Positions 31,906-44,400 of a stretch of DNA of 64,000 bases are shown here, one piece after another. Positions within the stretch are counted from its first letter, which is position 1; every line of letters begins with the position of its first letter. The stretch is from Podospora pseudoanserina (taxonomy: Eukaryota > Ascomycota > Sordariomycetes > Sordariales > Podosporaceae). The translations under genes were made by a program, and so were the position numbers. The DNA lies in assembly GCF_035222485.1 (NCBI RefSeq), contig NC_085920.1, positions 1,178,001 to 1,242,000 on the forward strand, given 5' to 3'. Under the pieces are notes generated by a model. That model did no database searches, was not told the origin of the DNA, and saw nothing but the letters and a program-made list of their open reading frames with translations.

Positions 31906-32629
31906 ATAGGCAGGACAAATTAATAGGTATAGAAGGGGGCGCTGGTAAGACAAATAGGGGGCTCCGTAGAGGTTCTCTCTTTGTTTAAATGTTCTTTTCT
32001 GTGCTCCGTTTCGCAGCATGGAATGAAGAACTCTCCCGAGTCTTTTTCTTTTTTTCTTCTTTTTTTTGTGCAACGGGAAAAGAGTTATTTGTCTTTTTTT
32101 CATTTACTTTTCCTTTTTTTCCCTTCTTTTTTCCTTCTTTTTTTCCTTCTTTTTTTCAACTTTACACCCAAATGGAATTGATGGTCTTGCTGGTGGGCCA
32201 TGAAGGAATGATGTGGCAAGCGCTCAGTCGCGGTTTCCCAGGTTCTCCTATAATGTGCTCCTTCTTTGTATGTCTCTTGGAGGCCAGTGCCCGCTTGGTA
32301 CCTGTTCCATGCCACTCCAGTTCTCAAAGCCCATGCTGTCGGGACCCCTCTTGTCCCACCTCTCTCATCTTGACTCACGCTGTCACTCGCTGGCCTCTAT
32401 TTCCGCGTTTTTATTCCTTATATTCTTCCTACCTGTCATTCTCTCCCATAAATACCTCTGAGATAGGTAGACGCTTTCCTTTTTTTCTCAATGATTATTT
32501 TACCCTAACACACATTCCTTTTTTCTCCGAGCGAACCGCCACGATATCACTCCTCCCCCTCGTCACCTTCCTCCGGCCTGACGCAAGGAGCGCTCATTTT
32601 TTCTCCCCTACTTCCTCCATCACCAGGGG

Positions 32630-32657
32630 GAAGAAGAAGAAGAAGAAGAAGAAGAAA
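32630..32657 (+). repeat. GAA trinucleotide microsatellite
   Basis: Seven to eight AGA/GAA units immediately upstream of the DUF3176 start codon. Confidence 0.75.
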
Positions 32658-32666
32658 CGACCAATA

Positions 32667-35159
32667 ATGGACCCCGACAACATATCCCTCCGGTCCAAGA
32701 AACGACTAATAACGGATTCGGGCAACATATCCCCCCGGACCCGGTCCAAGAAACGACCAGTAACGGACTCTGGCAACGAATCCCCTCATTCCGAGCCTAA
32801 TCCCCAGCGGAACCCGTGGAATACCGAACAAGATGACGAATCCTCGACAATTGTCCGGCCGCCGAACCTGAGAAGGGAGAGATATCATTCTGTGTCGAAT
32901 AGACGGAAAGAAGGGGAGAATTCCTCGTCCGGGGCGTGGTCACACAAGGCTGAGCCGCCTTCTGCGCCGTCGGAGAGGGCGATGAGTGATGGTGGTGGTG
33001 ATGGGGAGCATGGAGGTGTTGGGAGAAGGGAGCAGGATGATGGTGCTTCGACTTATACGCAGAGATTGTACGATCATGTTATTGGGGAGAGGTTTACGCC
33101 TTCGAGGACGGGGCATCATCATCGGAGTCGGACGCCGAGGCCGGCGATTGTCATGACTGGGCCGGGTGGGGAACAAGAGGAGTGGCGTTATGAAGAGGAT
33201 GATAGGTTTGAGAATGTGGAGTTGGGGGGAGGGGAGGGGTTTGTTATGGAGGAGAGTCACTCGCCTGGTGGGGGGGAGGGGGGGAGGAGGGGGAGGAGGA
33301 AGTATTACAGCTCGTTTAGTTAGTGGAAGGAGGAGTATGTTTATGCTGGGTTGAGTGTGGTTGCTGTGGTGGGGCTGGCCGGGTTCTTGAGGACGTATGA
33401 TGGGCAGGTTTTGCCGCAGGAATTTGGGTGGTCCGGTATAAGCTTTGAGACGGGGGTTGTTGCGTTGGTGACGGCGATGAGATTGTGTATGGATGCGTAT
33501 GTTGGCTCGGCCATCAGCCAGGGGGCGTGGTTGTGGGTGAGTGAGAGTGCGCAGATGAGGAGGAAGGGTGGGGAGGATGGAAGGTGCGGAGCAAAGTTGG
33601 AGGATTTTGGGAAGTTTGATGCTGCGAGTAGGGGGTTAAGGGGGGCAATAAAGCTGATTTGGAGGTTGAAGGGGAGGTTTGTAGGCCCGATGTGACGGAA
33701 TTGCTTGCGATGCTGACATGGGGATATAGGCACCTTGGATGCGTTGGAGCAGCCATTGCCATTCTTGGGGTTGGGTTTGAGACCTTCAGTCAGGAAATGG
33801 TCAGCTTTGAACAGCAGCCGAGGCATCTAGACAACGGCACGTTGAGTCCGGCACCAGCACCGGCTAGGTCAGAGGTTTAGGACACTTATCTACACCGAGG
33901 GTTTATTGGTGGTAAGCATGTTCATCTGCTCTAGAGAAGTTTTCCGGCTTACAAAAACTGTAGATACGTCTCTGTCTTTATCGACAAAAGCGGCTGTCTA
34001 TGCCGGAATTATCTCCACAGAGGTGAGTCTTCAACTTGGTAGGGTCGACCAGATAACTAAGTATCAAGGTCAGATTCCCATGATTCCAGTATCCTGCGGG
34101 ACTGCCAATTGCTCGTGGCCTATCATACCTACACTAGCCAGCTGTGGCGACTGTGTCAATGCCGAGATATACACCAAGTGTAACAAAACAGCCAATACTT
34201 GCACCTACACAACTGGCTCTGGGACGTCAATCGTAAATTCGATGGACCCGGGGGAACGAAGCATATTCAAGGTCGCACCAACCAACGGGACCGTCCACAA
34301 GATCTCCTCGACTTCCCGGGCTTACTACTCGGTGTTTGACTTTCTCTCTGTAACACAAACAGAAGAGACTGGGTTGCTTCTGGCTGGTTCAGAATGCGCT
34401 CTGTGGTTCTGCGTAGAGGGCCTCAAGATCTGGGTAGAGGACGGCAAGCAGAACCAAACCCGCGTTGCCAACCACTCCCTCACCTCGTTGACAATGACCA
34501 GTGCCGCCCATGGGTCAGAGCACGTCTTTATCAACATTCCTCCCAGTCTCAACACAGACAATGCCACAAAATATGTCGTCACGCGCGAGGCCATGCTCGC
34601 CTTGCGTAACTTCATGTCGTCCATCACGATGGGCACAGTCACCACGACCCTCAACACGCTTGATTCGTCATCAGACTGGGTAGAAGCCATGTGGAACGCC
34701 ACCACGGGCGATTTAAATCAGTGGATCAACACCTTTGCCGCCAGCCTGACGAACGAATTCCGGCTTCATGGAGCGGTGACACAGACGACGAAGAAACGAT
34801 ACGATGGAGACGCCACGCAGATGACGCCAGTGGTGAAGGTGAGGTGGTACTGGCTGATGTACCCTGCCTTTATGATACTACTGAGCATCTACTTTTTGTT
34901 TCACACCATTCTGGCGTGTTCGATGGCTGGAGTCAGGGCGTGGAAGGGAGAGGTGCTGCCGCTGTTGTTTTGCAGGGTGGATGAGGGGTTGTACGAACGA
35001 GGCAGGGCTGGGTTGGAGATTCCAGGCGGGTTGGAGAAGAGGGTTGCGGGGGAGAATGTGGCAATGTACAGGAGTGCGGAGGATGGCGGGTGGGGGTTTA
35101 GGACTGTGGAGCATGGGGAGTGGGCTGAGGAGGTGAGCCTAGAGGGAGAGAAGAAGTAG
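32667..35159 (+). pseudogene. DUF3176 family membrane protein, interrupted by two in-frame TAG codons
   Basis: Exons 32667-33676, 33730-33911 and 33964-35159, joined by clean introns of 53 and 52 nt, give one continuous 796-codon frame except for TAG at 33321-33323 and TAG at 33878-33880. The N-terminal 218 residues are disordered (two near-copies of SKKRxxTDSGN). After the first TAG come two membrane segments (YVYAGLSVVAVVGLAGFL; ETGVVALVTAMRL) with the DUF3176 signature AISQGAWLWVSE, and a third after the first intron (CVGAAIAILGVGFETFSQ). The long extracellular part has conserved Cys (CGTANCSW, CGDC, SECALWFC) and many N-glycosylation sites. A last membrane helix (YWLMYPAFMILLSIYFLFHT) precedes a cytosolic tail. 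DUF3176 proteins are fungal membrane proteins of unknown function. Both stops could come from CAG by a C-to-T change. Recent pseudogene, readthrough gene or sequence error cannot be told apart here. Confidence 0.75.
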
Positions 35160-38100
35160 ATTGTGAGATTGAAGATTGATGACTAGACAAATTTGAATCA
35201 AATAGACCGCTCCTTGAAGATTGCTGATGGTTGTATTGCTGTTGCGGTGTTGATGTTGGATTTGTGGTGGGTGGTTGAAAGTGGATACTGCTGAGCCTGC
35301 TGTGGAAACGAAAAGGGGCAAAAGGAGTGGTTCTTCACGATGTAAACAGTGCGCACGGACCAACAAACTTTGATTATCAGGGATACATACATTATCACAA
35401 CACTATTTACAGAGAACGAGATACACGTAGTTCAAAGTGGTTGTAATCAGTCTGAGGGGGCTCATGTAAGAGTACTACACTCGTGAGCTGGGCATCTCTC
35501 TTCAGCAGCCGGTTATGTCTCGTGGACGGAATGAGCCGGGCATCCGTTCCAGCGCTCGTTGATTGGGCTGCTCGTAGCGTGGCTTTTCAACAAGATATGG
35601 GGCGTGATGATGACAACTGTGTATGCGCATGTTTTGCGATCACCGAGTTGCATTCGGCTGGAAGAAATCAAGATTGTTCAGGGGGAAGAGTGTGAAAGTA
35701 CTTTCAGGTCAACGTGACATGATGGTACTTTGAGGAGATCTCGAACTGTCTGGACTCTACAGGGACAAGGTATCTATCTTCTTCGGCTCATACTGCTTTG
35801 GACGGTTCGAGGTGGCGTTATGGTTTGGATAGTCTGGTACTCCGCAGTGGAGATGGGGATGTCGCCTCTCACCGGCGTCGTTAGTGATAAGGCACTTTGC
35901 AGGCTTTTGGTTTCGGTGAATCCTTGCTACTGGGTTACTTGAGAATGGAAGAATGAAACTGAGCTGGGAGGCCGCGAGATCGTGAGATACACCAGAGGGC
36001 ATAGAGGTGCAACAGGACTCGGAGTCTTCCCTTAATTGATTGACAGGGCACAGTGCGTCCGACACCGTTGCGGATGTGGCGCTAGTATTGATGGTGACCG
36101 GCTCATTCTTTGCTCGACCTCGCCGGCGGCTAACTGCGGTGATTTCCGTGGCTGTCCGAGTCGCAATGCCACGATGTTTGGCCATGTCTGACCCCTCACA
36201 GGTCGATGGGTGCCGAGCAGCCGATTTCTTCTGTCTCATCTTGTTGAGCAGCTGCCGAGAGGGTGTGGGATGTGTTTAGATTGTGACTGGTGTGTTTGAG
36301 TGGTAGGTGAGTATGGTTGATCACCCGTTGAACCACGGAAAAGCCTCTCCGGGGAGGTGGAGTTGCACATCGATAACGGCAAGCGAAGGTTGACACCCTT
36401 CATTTGTTACCCACCAGGAGCCTGTACAAAATATATTGTTGCGGGGTGGTACATTAAGACTGGCTGGGTAGAACAGGCAATCTAAGGGCCGTTGAGCATG
36501 ATCAGACGGTATAGATGAGGGGTGTCGATAGTTTTTCTTTTTTTTTCTTTTTTTTTTAGAAAAAGGATAGCGTTTTTGAATCTTTATTCCATAGACTCGT
36601 TGAACTATCCATGGTTAGATGAGATATTTCAGGATTTCAGTTGATTGAGTGTCATGAGGAGAAACAGTTCGAGGCAGTCGGAGCGCTGAAATGTGAATGA
36701 GGCAAGAGCGAAGGCGCAGAGCACTTTGACCCACACCCCACAACAGTTTCATCCACACAGCCCAAGCTAAGGTAAGAAGCTTTGTTGGCAGCACAATGCC
36801 CTTTATCCAAGACCAAACACCACCAATTCCATCTTTCCGTTTCACGTCTGCCTTACACACAGCCGCTCGGATGACAAAGACCTCAGAGTCTCAACGAGGA
36901 GTCGTGGCGGTTATGCAACCAACCCACGCTACTCTCGCAGTTCTACCCGCTGCTCTACCACCAACGAGCAACTGAAAAGACGGCTCTTCTGACACAACAA
37001 CCTGGATGGACAACACATTGTTTCTCAGTCCACTCCATCTCGCAATAGGCGGTCTACGTATGCAGAGCGGTTCTGTCCATAAGCATTATCTTTCCGAACT
37101 GGGATCCCTAGACTCACTTTATCGCTGTACAATCATATTCTGACGGATATACTATAGCTTTCTCATAATTACTCGTAACATTGGTTCCCCGAGCCAAGCA
37201 TGATGCCCAGCCAGGTCTGTCATCGATTATTGCATATCGGAGCTGGAAGAATACCGCCATGCAACAGCACTGTTTGGTACAAGTGGACCTTGCAGCTTTG
37301 ACTCGCAGAGAGAGCAAATCATGTTACCTGCGCTGCAAGCGACAAGCTATCTTCCCGGGGTCCCAAACACCAGCCTCCGTTCGCCCATCGCGCCATTCTG
37401 CGGTGTTTCTCTCGGTCGAGACCACGACGTCGTCGTATTGCTGCCAGCAACGCCATGCACTCCCTCACCCCGAGGCAAACCTGCATCTACCTCACTAGCT
37501 TGTACTTGGCTCTGATCTAAACGCCACCACCCACGTCAATTCCATGTTTAAGAGCAATTCTGCGCAAGGTTGTGGACCCCCCACCTTCTCGGCAGATCAC
37601 CTAGACGGAACGGAAGCTCACCGTGGTGGCAGACGTTAGGATTTCCGGCCCTGTTCTGATTCGTTTTCAAACATCATCTCCCCAAAAAAAAAAATGCTCG
37701 AGGGGTGCGCGCTGATATGACAAGTCAAAGTTGGCTTTCCACAACCAATTACCTTCATCCCCCTGTCCCGACAGACTGGTACAGTCGCTGAGCCCTGTTC
37801 ATAGCTCTGCTGTTGGTTCCTAGCGCCACCGCTCTCCCCTCGCTTTTCATGGGAGAGGGAGGTGGCATATGAGACTGGTTTGACACGAAGTCGAAAGCTG
37901 GCATTATCAGACGGAGGACGTGTACCACTGACAGACCATACCCTGTTGGAGAGACTCTGGCGTCTTGTCATCCGATCAGATGGGTCGCGCACGGTGATGG
38001 TAGCTAAATCCTTCCGCCAATTCAACCGTTGATGGGGGCTAGGGAAGTGCCACACATGACGTTTGCATGTTGAGCTGCCCTGCGTTGCACATCGATCAAG

Positions 38101-39989
38101 AAAACCCGTTCCACGAAACCATCTTGGGTTTCTCGTTGCTTCTTTTGTCCTCGGTGTGGCTGGCGGTGAGTTGACACTCGCCCGCACCAGGGGTCCACGG
38201 ACAACTCACCTCGAGCACGACCTTTCAGGCGCATGTCTGCCTTCCCATTTCAGCTTGGGTAGACACCACAGCTTCACAAGGACCCCCCTGCGTCGTGGCG
38301 CCTGATCAGCAACTCAGCGGACAGGAAGGCAACAGGGGCAGAGCGTTGACCATCGTCTGCCAGTCCCACCCCAACCCTCCAAGATGGTTTCATGCAAGCT
38401 TGTTGCTCCTTTTTTGCCACCCATCTGACTAACACCATGCCCTTCTGTACCACACAGTGCTTTCGGTGTTAAGTGTTCGCACATGCCAGGAGACACCACC
38501 GCGGCACCAATGGCTTCCCCAGCTTCAACGACCTGATCACCTCTGTGTGCGCAGGGTCGATCCCACTGAACCATCACGGTCGTCCCGCGTCTCCACCACC
38601 TTTCTGACCGAGTACCCGACTGGCGATAGTGGATTGGTTACCATTTCAACGCGAAGGCGACACTGACAGCATCTAGGATTTCTGCGGGAACCATCCAGGC
38701 CACCATGGCCGCCTTCCAGCCCCAAGTCTGAGGGCTCCCAGGGGCCATGATCAGCCGATTCACTCAGCCTTTGTTTCGATGTCCACCGCTAACGAGAACT
38801 GCCTCTCCAATGCAACGGCTTTCAGGTATGGTATTTTCGGACATAAGGGAACCAGGTAAATGAGGCGAAGATTGCAGAAACCGGCGCGCGTGCACACACG
38901 ATTCCTGGTTCCGGCTCGGCTGATGTAGTTCCCCCCAACAGTCACCACCACCATGCTCGAGCATTTTAAGCGCCGAACCAACATGCCGCGTTGTGTGAAT
39001 CGTGTGCGTCTACTACTCTGCCTACATGACTTTGCCTACCCTCCATCACCACCCACACCCTCAGGGCTGACGATGTTGTGCGTGTTTGCTACCCACACCC
39101 ATCAAGATTGCTTCTAAAACACGCTACTGCAAAATGTGAATAGCCAGCCAACAACTTTTTCAAAACTCCCGCGGGATGACAGAATCTGAGATCTGACTAG
39201 GTGTCATCTTCAGCAAGTGATTCCATGTCTGTTGATCTGCCCACACAGTACGGATAGGTCAGGGTCTCTACTGTTGCAAAGCCTGAAGAGACCTTTTTTA
39301 TCCTGGGAAATGAAGCATCGATGCCCCCGTCTCAAGCGCGCTGTTGGTTCATCACGCTTTGATTCATTTGAAAAGATTTACCGCGAGGCCGAGGGCTCTC
39401 GCTTGCGGCTGACAATCTTGCAAGGACAACAACCAACAGAAACAAAATGTCTTGGGCTACTACGACCTTCTTCTTTGATGAACAATACCCAACAAATAGT
39501 GGAAACTGTAGCATACAAGCGCCTCTGCGGCGTAAATGTTTGATTGTTACACGTTACACCGCGGCTGAACAAAGTCTGTGATAAACCACGCTTCATGATG
39601 TTTGGTTCGTCTCAATACATCCGTAACGAGATAGATGGTTCGAGGTGGTAAAAATGCGTAGGAAATCTGACACAGAACCGTGTAGGTAGCTATCAACGGG
39701 GAAAAAAATACGCAAATGCAAAAACAGGCTGCCGCCTCCCATCTTTCTCCTAGTATAAAGTATGTGAGTGACAGTAAATGCGCAAAAAGCAGAGTTGCCA
39801 GCCCAGACATTGGAAAAACATGCAGCCAGATGCGAGCGAGGTATATCCTTCTAAAGAGCAAAAGGCGGAATCGACAAGGAAAAACAATGAATCGTTTGAG
39901 AGTTAAGCCTGTGTGGACATATAAATGTCAGCATTCTGATAATTTGAGACAGGTATAAAAGGGAAACATACCACAGACACTAAAAGCAA
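35160..39989. other. Large spacer without recognised genes
   Basis: About 4.8 kb. Many short overlapping open frames on both strands but no domain, no splice-consistent chain and no repeat family found. Small homopolymer tracts occur at 36534-36558 (T-rich) and 37681-37694 (A-run). The right part contains the 3' UTR of the minus-strand F-box-like gene. Confidence 0.5.
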
Positions 39990-41465
39990 TCACCCTCTTC
40001 TCCTACTTGGCGTCGAAAGAGGAATGAACGACCCACAGTCAGTGCATTTGATCTCGGCAGGCCGCCAGTGAATTTTCCAACATTGGCACACCCAAACCGC
40101 CTCTTTGGTCTTGCAAAGCTCAATCAGATCGCCAGGGCGATAGTATTGCTTCCTGATACCGCAGTCAATGCAGAACCGGCGGATTCCCCAAGTCTCTTTG
40201 ATTCGCGGAGAGTCCGTCGATGGCATGCTGCCACCTGCCGCGGTGGAAGACGATGCTGGACTTCCAGTGCTTTCTGCTCTGCTCGCCCGGCGACTATTGT
40301 TTGCCGCCGCCGTGACGCTGCTTCTCGTAAGGCTCGGGTCGTAATGCGGGTTACCTGTCGAAGAGTAGGCCGACACGGAAGACTTCGGCGGCGTCGAGCG
40401 AACTGAGACGGCACCGGGCCCCAGCGTACTAGCGGAAGAGCCTGTCTCGTTGTTTCCGTCGTCCTCTGGGTGGTTGTTCCATTTGAATTGCTCAAAACAC
40501 TCTGGACCCTTGATTTGGAAGCAGTGGTAGCACCCGAATGATCCAGGGTGCTTGGCATCGTACTCCCTGCCGCTTCCACTCGCATTGGAAGAGGAAGCGC
40601 GGCCGGGGAAGTAACGGCGATAGTATTGTTCCGCATAACGAACTCCAGCAATCTTGTCTTCGACTGGGAGGTTGGCGGGGTCGAATTTCTCCTTGAACCA
40701 GCGGGACACTTTGGACACCTGGAAGCATTCTAGATAGGTGAATGACCTGTGGATCCGGCTGATGATATGGGGAGGCAAGCTCTGCAGTCCCTTGAGAAAT
40801 GGGGACGGGCCTCGTACTTCTGGCCGGTATTGGAGCAATGGGGACGTTTGATACGAGTGAAGATCCGACGATGGAGAGTGGTAAGACGAGATGGCGAAGT
40901 GGGTGAAGCCCAGTCCAGGAAAGCTCTGCATCGATAGTGGCGAAGGATGGGAGGGAATCGAGCCGACTTGGTAACCGTAGTGTTGCGACTGCGAGTATTG
41001 TCTCTGAGAAAGTGACGAGTAGAGAGTCGCAGGAGGAGCCATGTGCGCCTGAAAATATTGGGATGGGCTCGGCAGCGACAATGTTGTGTGTGCTTGCGGG
41101 GTGTAAGACTGAGGTTGAGGAGACTGCTGGTAGTGAGTGCCGGCTACCAGAGCGTTCCCGATTGCTGAATCTGTCATGCTAGGCACTGGTGATATCGTCC
41201 GGGAACTGGTTCCACGCTGCATGCTTGGGGGACTTGAGAGAGATGTCGAGGACGACACAGAAGATACAGATGCCGAGCGAGTCTCTGCCTGCTGCTTTGT
41301 GGCTGGGTTCGAGGAGGAATAATAATTGGACGCATTGAAGGCCACTTCGCGGAGAAGTTCAGGGGTGGAGGATGACAACGGCACTGCCGGAGGCAAAGGA
41401 GGGAATACACGGTGTGCAGGACCTCCGAAATACTGCTGTTGCGGGTAGCCCGTTACTTCAAGCAT
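39990..41465 (-). CDS. F-box-like, cysteine-rich conserved fungal protein of unknown function
   Basis: A single exon of 491 residues from ATG 41465 (MLEVTGYPQQQYFGG). The open frame continues upstream, but without a better ATG. Residues 1-215 are Ser/Gln/Tyr/Pro-rich and probably disordered. At about 225-275 is a compact segment resembling an F-box (LQSLPPHIISRIHRSFTYLE, then CFQVSKVSRWFKEKF). Four Cys pairs follow: CYHC near 312, CIDCGIRKQYYRPGDLIEL near 430, VCQCWK and CTDC near 475, arranged like a split zinc-binding module. The segment between the first pair and the rest is low-complexity. If the F-box reading is right it would be an SCF substrate adaptor, but the match is by eye. Long spacers of more than 4.5 kb lie on both sides, unusual for this window. 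Confidence 0.72.
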   Translation of the reverse strand: MLEVTGYPQQQYFGGPAHRVFPPLPPAVPLSSSTPELLREVAFNASNYYSSSNPATKQQAETRSASVSSVSSSTSLSSPPSMQRGTSSRTISPVPSMTDSAIGNALVAGTHYQQSPQPQSYTPQAHTTLSLPSPSQYFQAHMAPPATLYSSLSQRQYSQSQHYGYQVGSIPSHPSPLSMQSFPGLGFTHFAISSYHSPSSDLHSYQTSPLLQYRPEVRGPSPFLKGLQSLPPHIISRIHRSFTYLECFQVSKVSRWFKEKFDPANLPVEDKIAGVRYAEQYYRRYFPGRASSSNASGSGREYDAKHPGSFGCYHCFQIKGPECFEQFKWNNHPEDDGNNETGSSASTLGPGAVSVRSTPPKSSVSAYSSTGNPHYDPSLTRSSVTAAANNSRRASRAESTGSPASSSTAAGGSMPSTDSPRIKETWGIRRFCIDCGIRKQYYRPGDLIELCKTKEAVWVCQCWKIHWRPAEIKCTDCGSFIPLSTPSRRRG

Positions 41466-44400
41466 GGTTTTGGCTGAAAGGTGTCGAGGTAGAAATGTCA
41501 AGGTAGAAGGGTTGTGGGCCAGGGCTGATAGCCAGGAATGGGAAGGGAACCGGGTTCCTCTTATGAATGTTGAGCGGCTGGCTGCGGGAGCTGTGGTGTT
41601 GATGCAGACGGCAGCTGGGGCGTTGACCGAGTGGTCGGCGGGAGAAGGCTTCGGCACCGGGAGCAGGACTCGTGGATGAAGACTGAATAGGGGGCCTTTC
41701 TCTTCAGGCCCTGCTTGAACCGCGACAGTCCAGGAACCTCGACGGCGGGCCCTGCAGACAGGGATGGAGGGGTGAGGGAACCAGATGTGCTGTAGGCTGG
41801 GCTGGGGCACACTTTGACCTGCAGCGGGTTGTGTCGCAACGGGGGAGAGACTTTCATCAAGCCGATTTGAGGCGTCAGGTAGCAGTCGAGGTACCTTATC
41901 CACCCGAACAACACACCACACCTTGTCCTGTAGTGATCTGCAACTAATACCTTTGTGAGCTCCTCAGTCGCGTTTTCATTTGGCAAACAAGACAGAGGGA
42001 CAAAAAACGGATGTCTCGATGGAGGACACAAATCAGCCCACGCAGCCCTTTCTAGAAGGGACAAGCGCGATCAGAAATGTCCGGCGACATGGTCTTTTTG
42101 AACCCGAGCTTTGATTGGCACTGGCCCTGTGAGACTTGCAGGACGAAATCGAGCGTGGCCTAGGCATGACTCTGGACCCGCAGCCCCAAACAGCTCACCC
42201 GGGGTACTCTCCGGAGGGCAGGAAACTCACTGTGGTGGTAGCTTGAATCCAGGTCGGCGGGCTATGCGTGAGATGCACGACGAGAAGCTGAAACAGAAAT
42301 GATATCTCGAAATAGCGCTGTCCTCGTGAGGAGGTGAGAGACGAGGAACCAAGCAGGTGACGGGCAAGCAATCAGGCAAACCACAGGAAGAGGGTGGAAT
42401 GTGCGGCTCAGGATGGAGGATACTCGTGGGGTTTATCCCGTTTCCGCCAAATGGCGCCAGTGAGACTTTCATCGGGCGGTACCTTCCTGGACAAGGGACG
42501 TATCGACTAGCCCTCCTAGCCCGTCCACTTTATTGCTTCCTGCCCACCTATTGATGCGACAGCAACAACGCAGAGTGCAGCCAGAGAGGTAGGGGGGCAT
42601 ACACAGTAAGGCAGGGCGAGGTGGTTATGCCAAGCGGACTTGACTAGGGTCCTGTCACGGAGGTGACAGCCCCATGCATAACAGATCTTTTTACGCACCG
42701 AAGCATGTCAAACTGGACGAGAAGCTTGTCATCTTGGCTTGCTTTGGCGTGTGGTTTTCACCCGTCTCCCACACCAGCCAGAGTTGATTTGCATTCATCT
42801 ACAGAGCGCAGCTGCCATGTCACGTTCAAAAGGTCCCCTCCTTCCTCTCGCTTCTCACTATCGGTTTGCAAGCAAGGAAGGTGCACACCGCTACGCACGA
42901 AATGTGGGAAGGAGGGAGGGTGGGAACGAAGGTGAGGTGATGAAGTGCGTCGAGTTGCCTGCGCACTGTGTAGGGTTGAGGAGGAAACCTGCCACCTTAA
43001 TCTCAGGCCATCTCCCACACACCTAATGACGGCAACGAACGGTCAAAATCCACTTTCCGCCCGTCAACCTGCCCATATTTTGATCCATGCACGGACGAGG
43101 AAAGAAAAAGGGCCACATCCCGGCAAAGCTTCCACGGGTTGGAGTGTGGAGGGGGAAAGTCGAGCGAGGAAGGAGGTGGTACAGCGTCAGAATCTCAACC
43201 CGGCCGATCGCGAGGGGTACGGCGTAGGTAACCACCAAAAGGCGAAGGACCCGCGCCCAAGCCGCTCAACCACAACCCCCAGATGGCAGTCCGGTGCAGA
43301 TTATGCCCGGGAATGTGGCCTATGAGGGAGCGAAGCCTTCCATCCAGAAATAAGCGCACGACCAACAGCATCTTGGCAACCAAGCTGCAGCCAACCAGCT
43401 TGCATATATTTGATCCACTGACACAGTGTACCCAGACGCTCGGGACGGGCCGCGAATTGTGATTGGCGCAGATTTAGGGCCCGAACTGTCGGGAACGCTA
43501 ATTCAACGTGTGGTGGGTCCCAGAAAACAAAGGTTTCCAGGAAGAACACATCCCCCTCAGTTTGAAAACCTGTCCTTTTCTGGGTCTCATGCTTTCAAGA
43601 TTTGCGTGTTCAAGATGATATGCCCTTTGTGTCTGCTGGGAGCAGTGCCTGCCGTTATTTCAAATTTCCCCCGTCAGTGATGGAAAGCATAGCAACGAAC
43701 TCTCCGACAAAAATGGGCGGTCAAATCTGTCAACAAAACGTGCGGTGCGTGCATCGCGCTTGCCGTACGGGCGGTTTTCTTCCTTCCCATATGTGGCGTG
43801 GCACAGCGTCATGTCCCCGTTGCCGAGCCCCTGTGATGCTATCCATCTTGACCTCCCCTGTCAGCGAAAGAGGATGCGCTCGCCCCAGAGTCGTCGACTC
43901 GATTTAGTTCTGCCATAAATCACCAAGACAAAGATGAAATGATACGGGCCGGTGGGCGACATGATGGGGTAGAATTCGCGGCGAGAGGGCGGCGCAGCTC
44001 TTTGGCAAAATCAACGGTTGCGACTGATATTTGCCGGTGCCGGACTTAATCGGATGACACCGTGATGGCTGCATACTTGATCATGCAGTTGGTACCACGA
44101 CTTTCTTAGGGGCATACTCGTAGGGCTGGCTGTTGAGGCTCTGACGCCGTTTCAAACGGAGGACCGAGGTGTCGTGTCATTTCTCCTCAGCTGTGCGGCG
44201 TGGGAGTTGGGGACAGCATCATGCAGCGCTGACCGACTGCTACTCCAACCTTGGGAACCATCCTTGGTCTTGGCGATCCAAAATGTCTCTCCTTGTATGC
44301 TTTGATCATGGATGGGACCGGCGGCAGGGGGCCTTGGAAGTGGCATCGACGAGTAAAATTCAAACTTCTGAAAAGGGACGAGGTGGCAGAGCCAGCTATC

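Larger units (their letters stand above)
31431..32666. other. Intergenic region with 21-bp repeat patch and CT/T-rich leader
   Basis: Contains the third 21-bp repeat patch (31790-31905), then a strongly T/CT-rich stretch at 32035-32165 (runs of TTCTTTTTTT), and a (GAA)n tract at 32630-32657 directly before the DUF3176 start. The open frame that extends leftward from the DUF3176 exon through this region is not protein-like and is ignored. Confidence 0.6.

Noticed and set aside
31989-32666. N-terminal extension of the DUF3176 frame through Phe-rich sequence
   Set aside because: The sequence is a T/CT-rich leader followed by a GAA microsatellite; the Phe/Ser runs reflect base composition, so the start was placed at ATG 32667.
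35757-36239. 160-codon basic frame starting MRQKKSAARHPSTCEGSDMA
   Set aside because: Begins somewhat like a nuclear protein but has no domain and degrades into low-quality sequence; insufficient support.
39547-39861. Hydrophobic 104-codon minus-strand frame
   Set aside because: Lies just downstream of the F-box-like gene in its probable 3' UTR and lacks supporting motifs.
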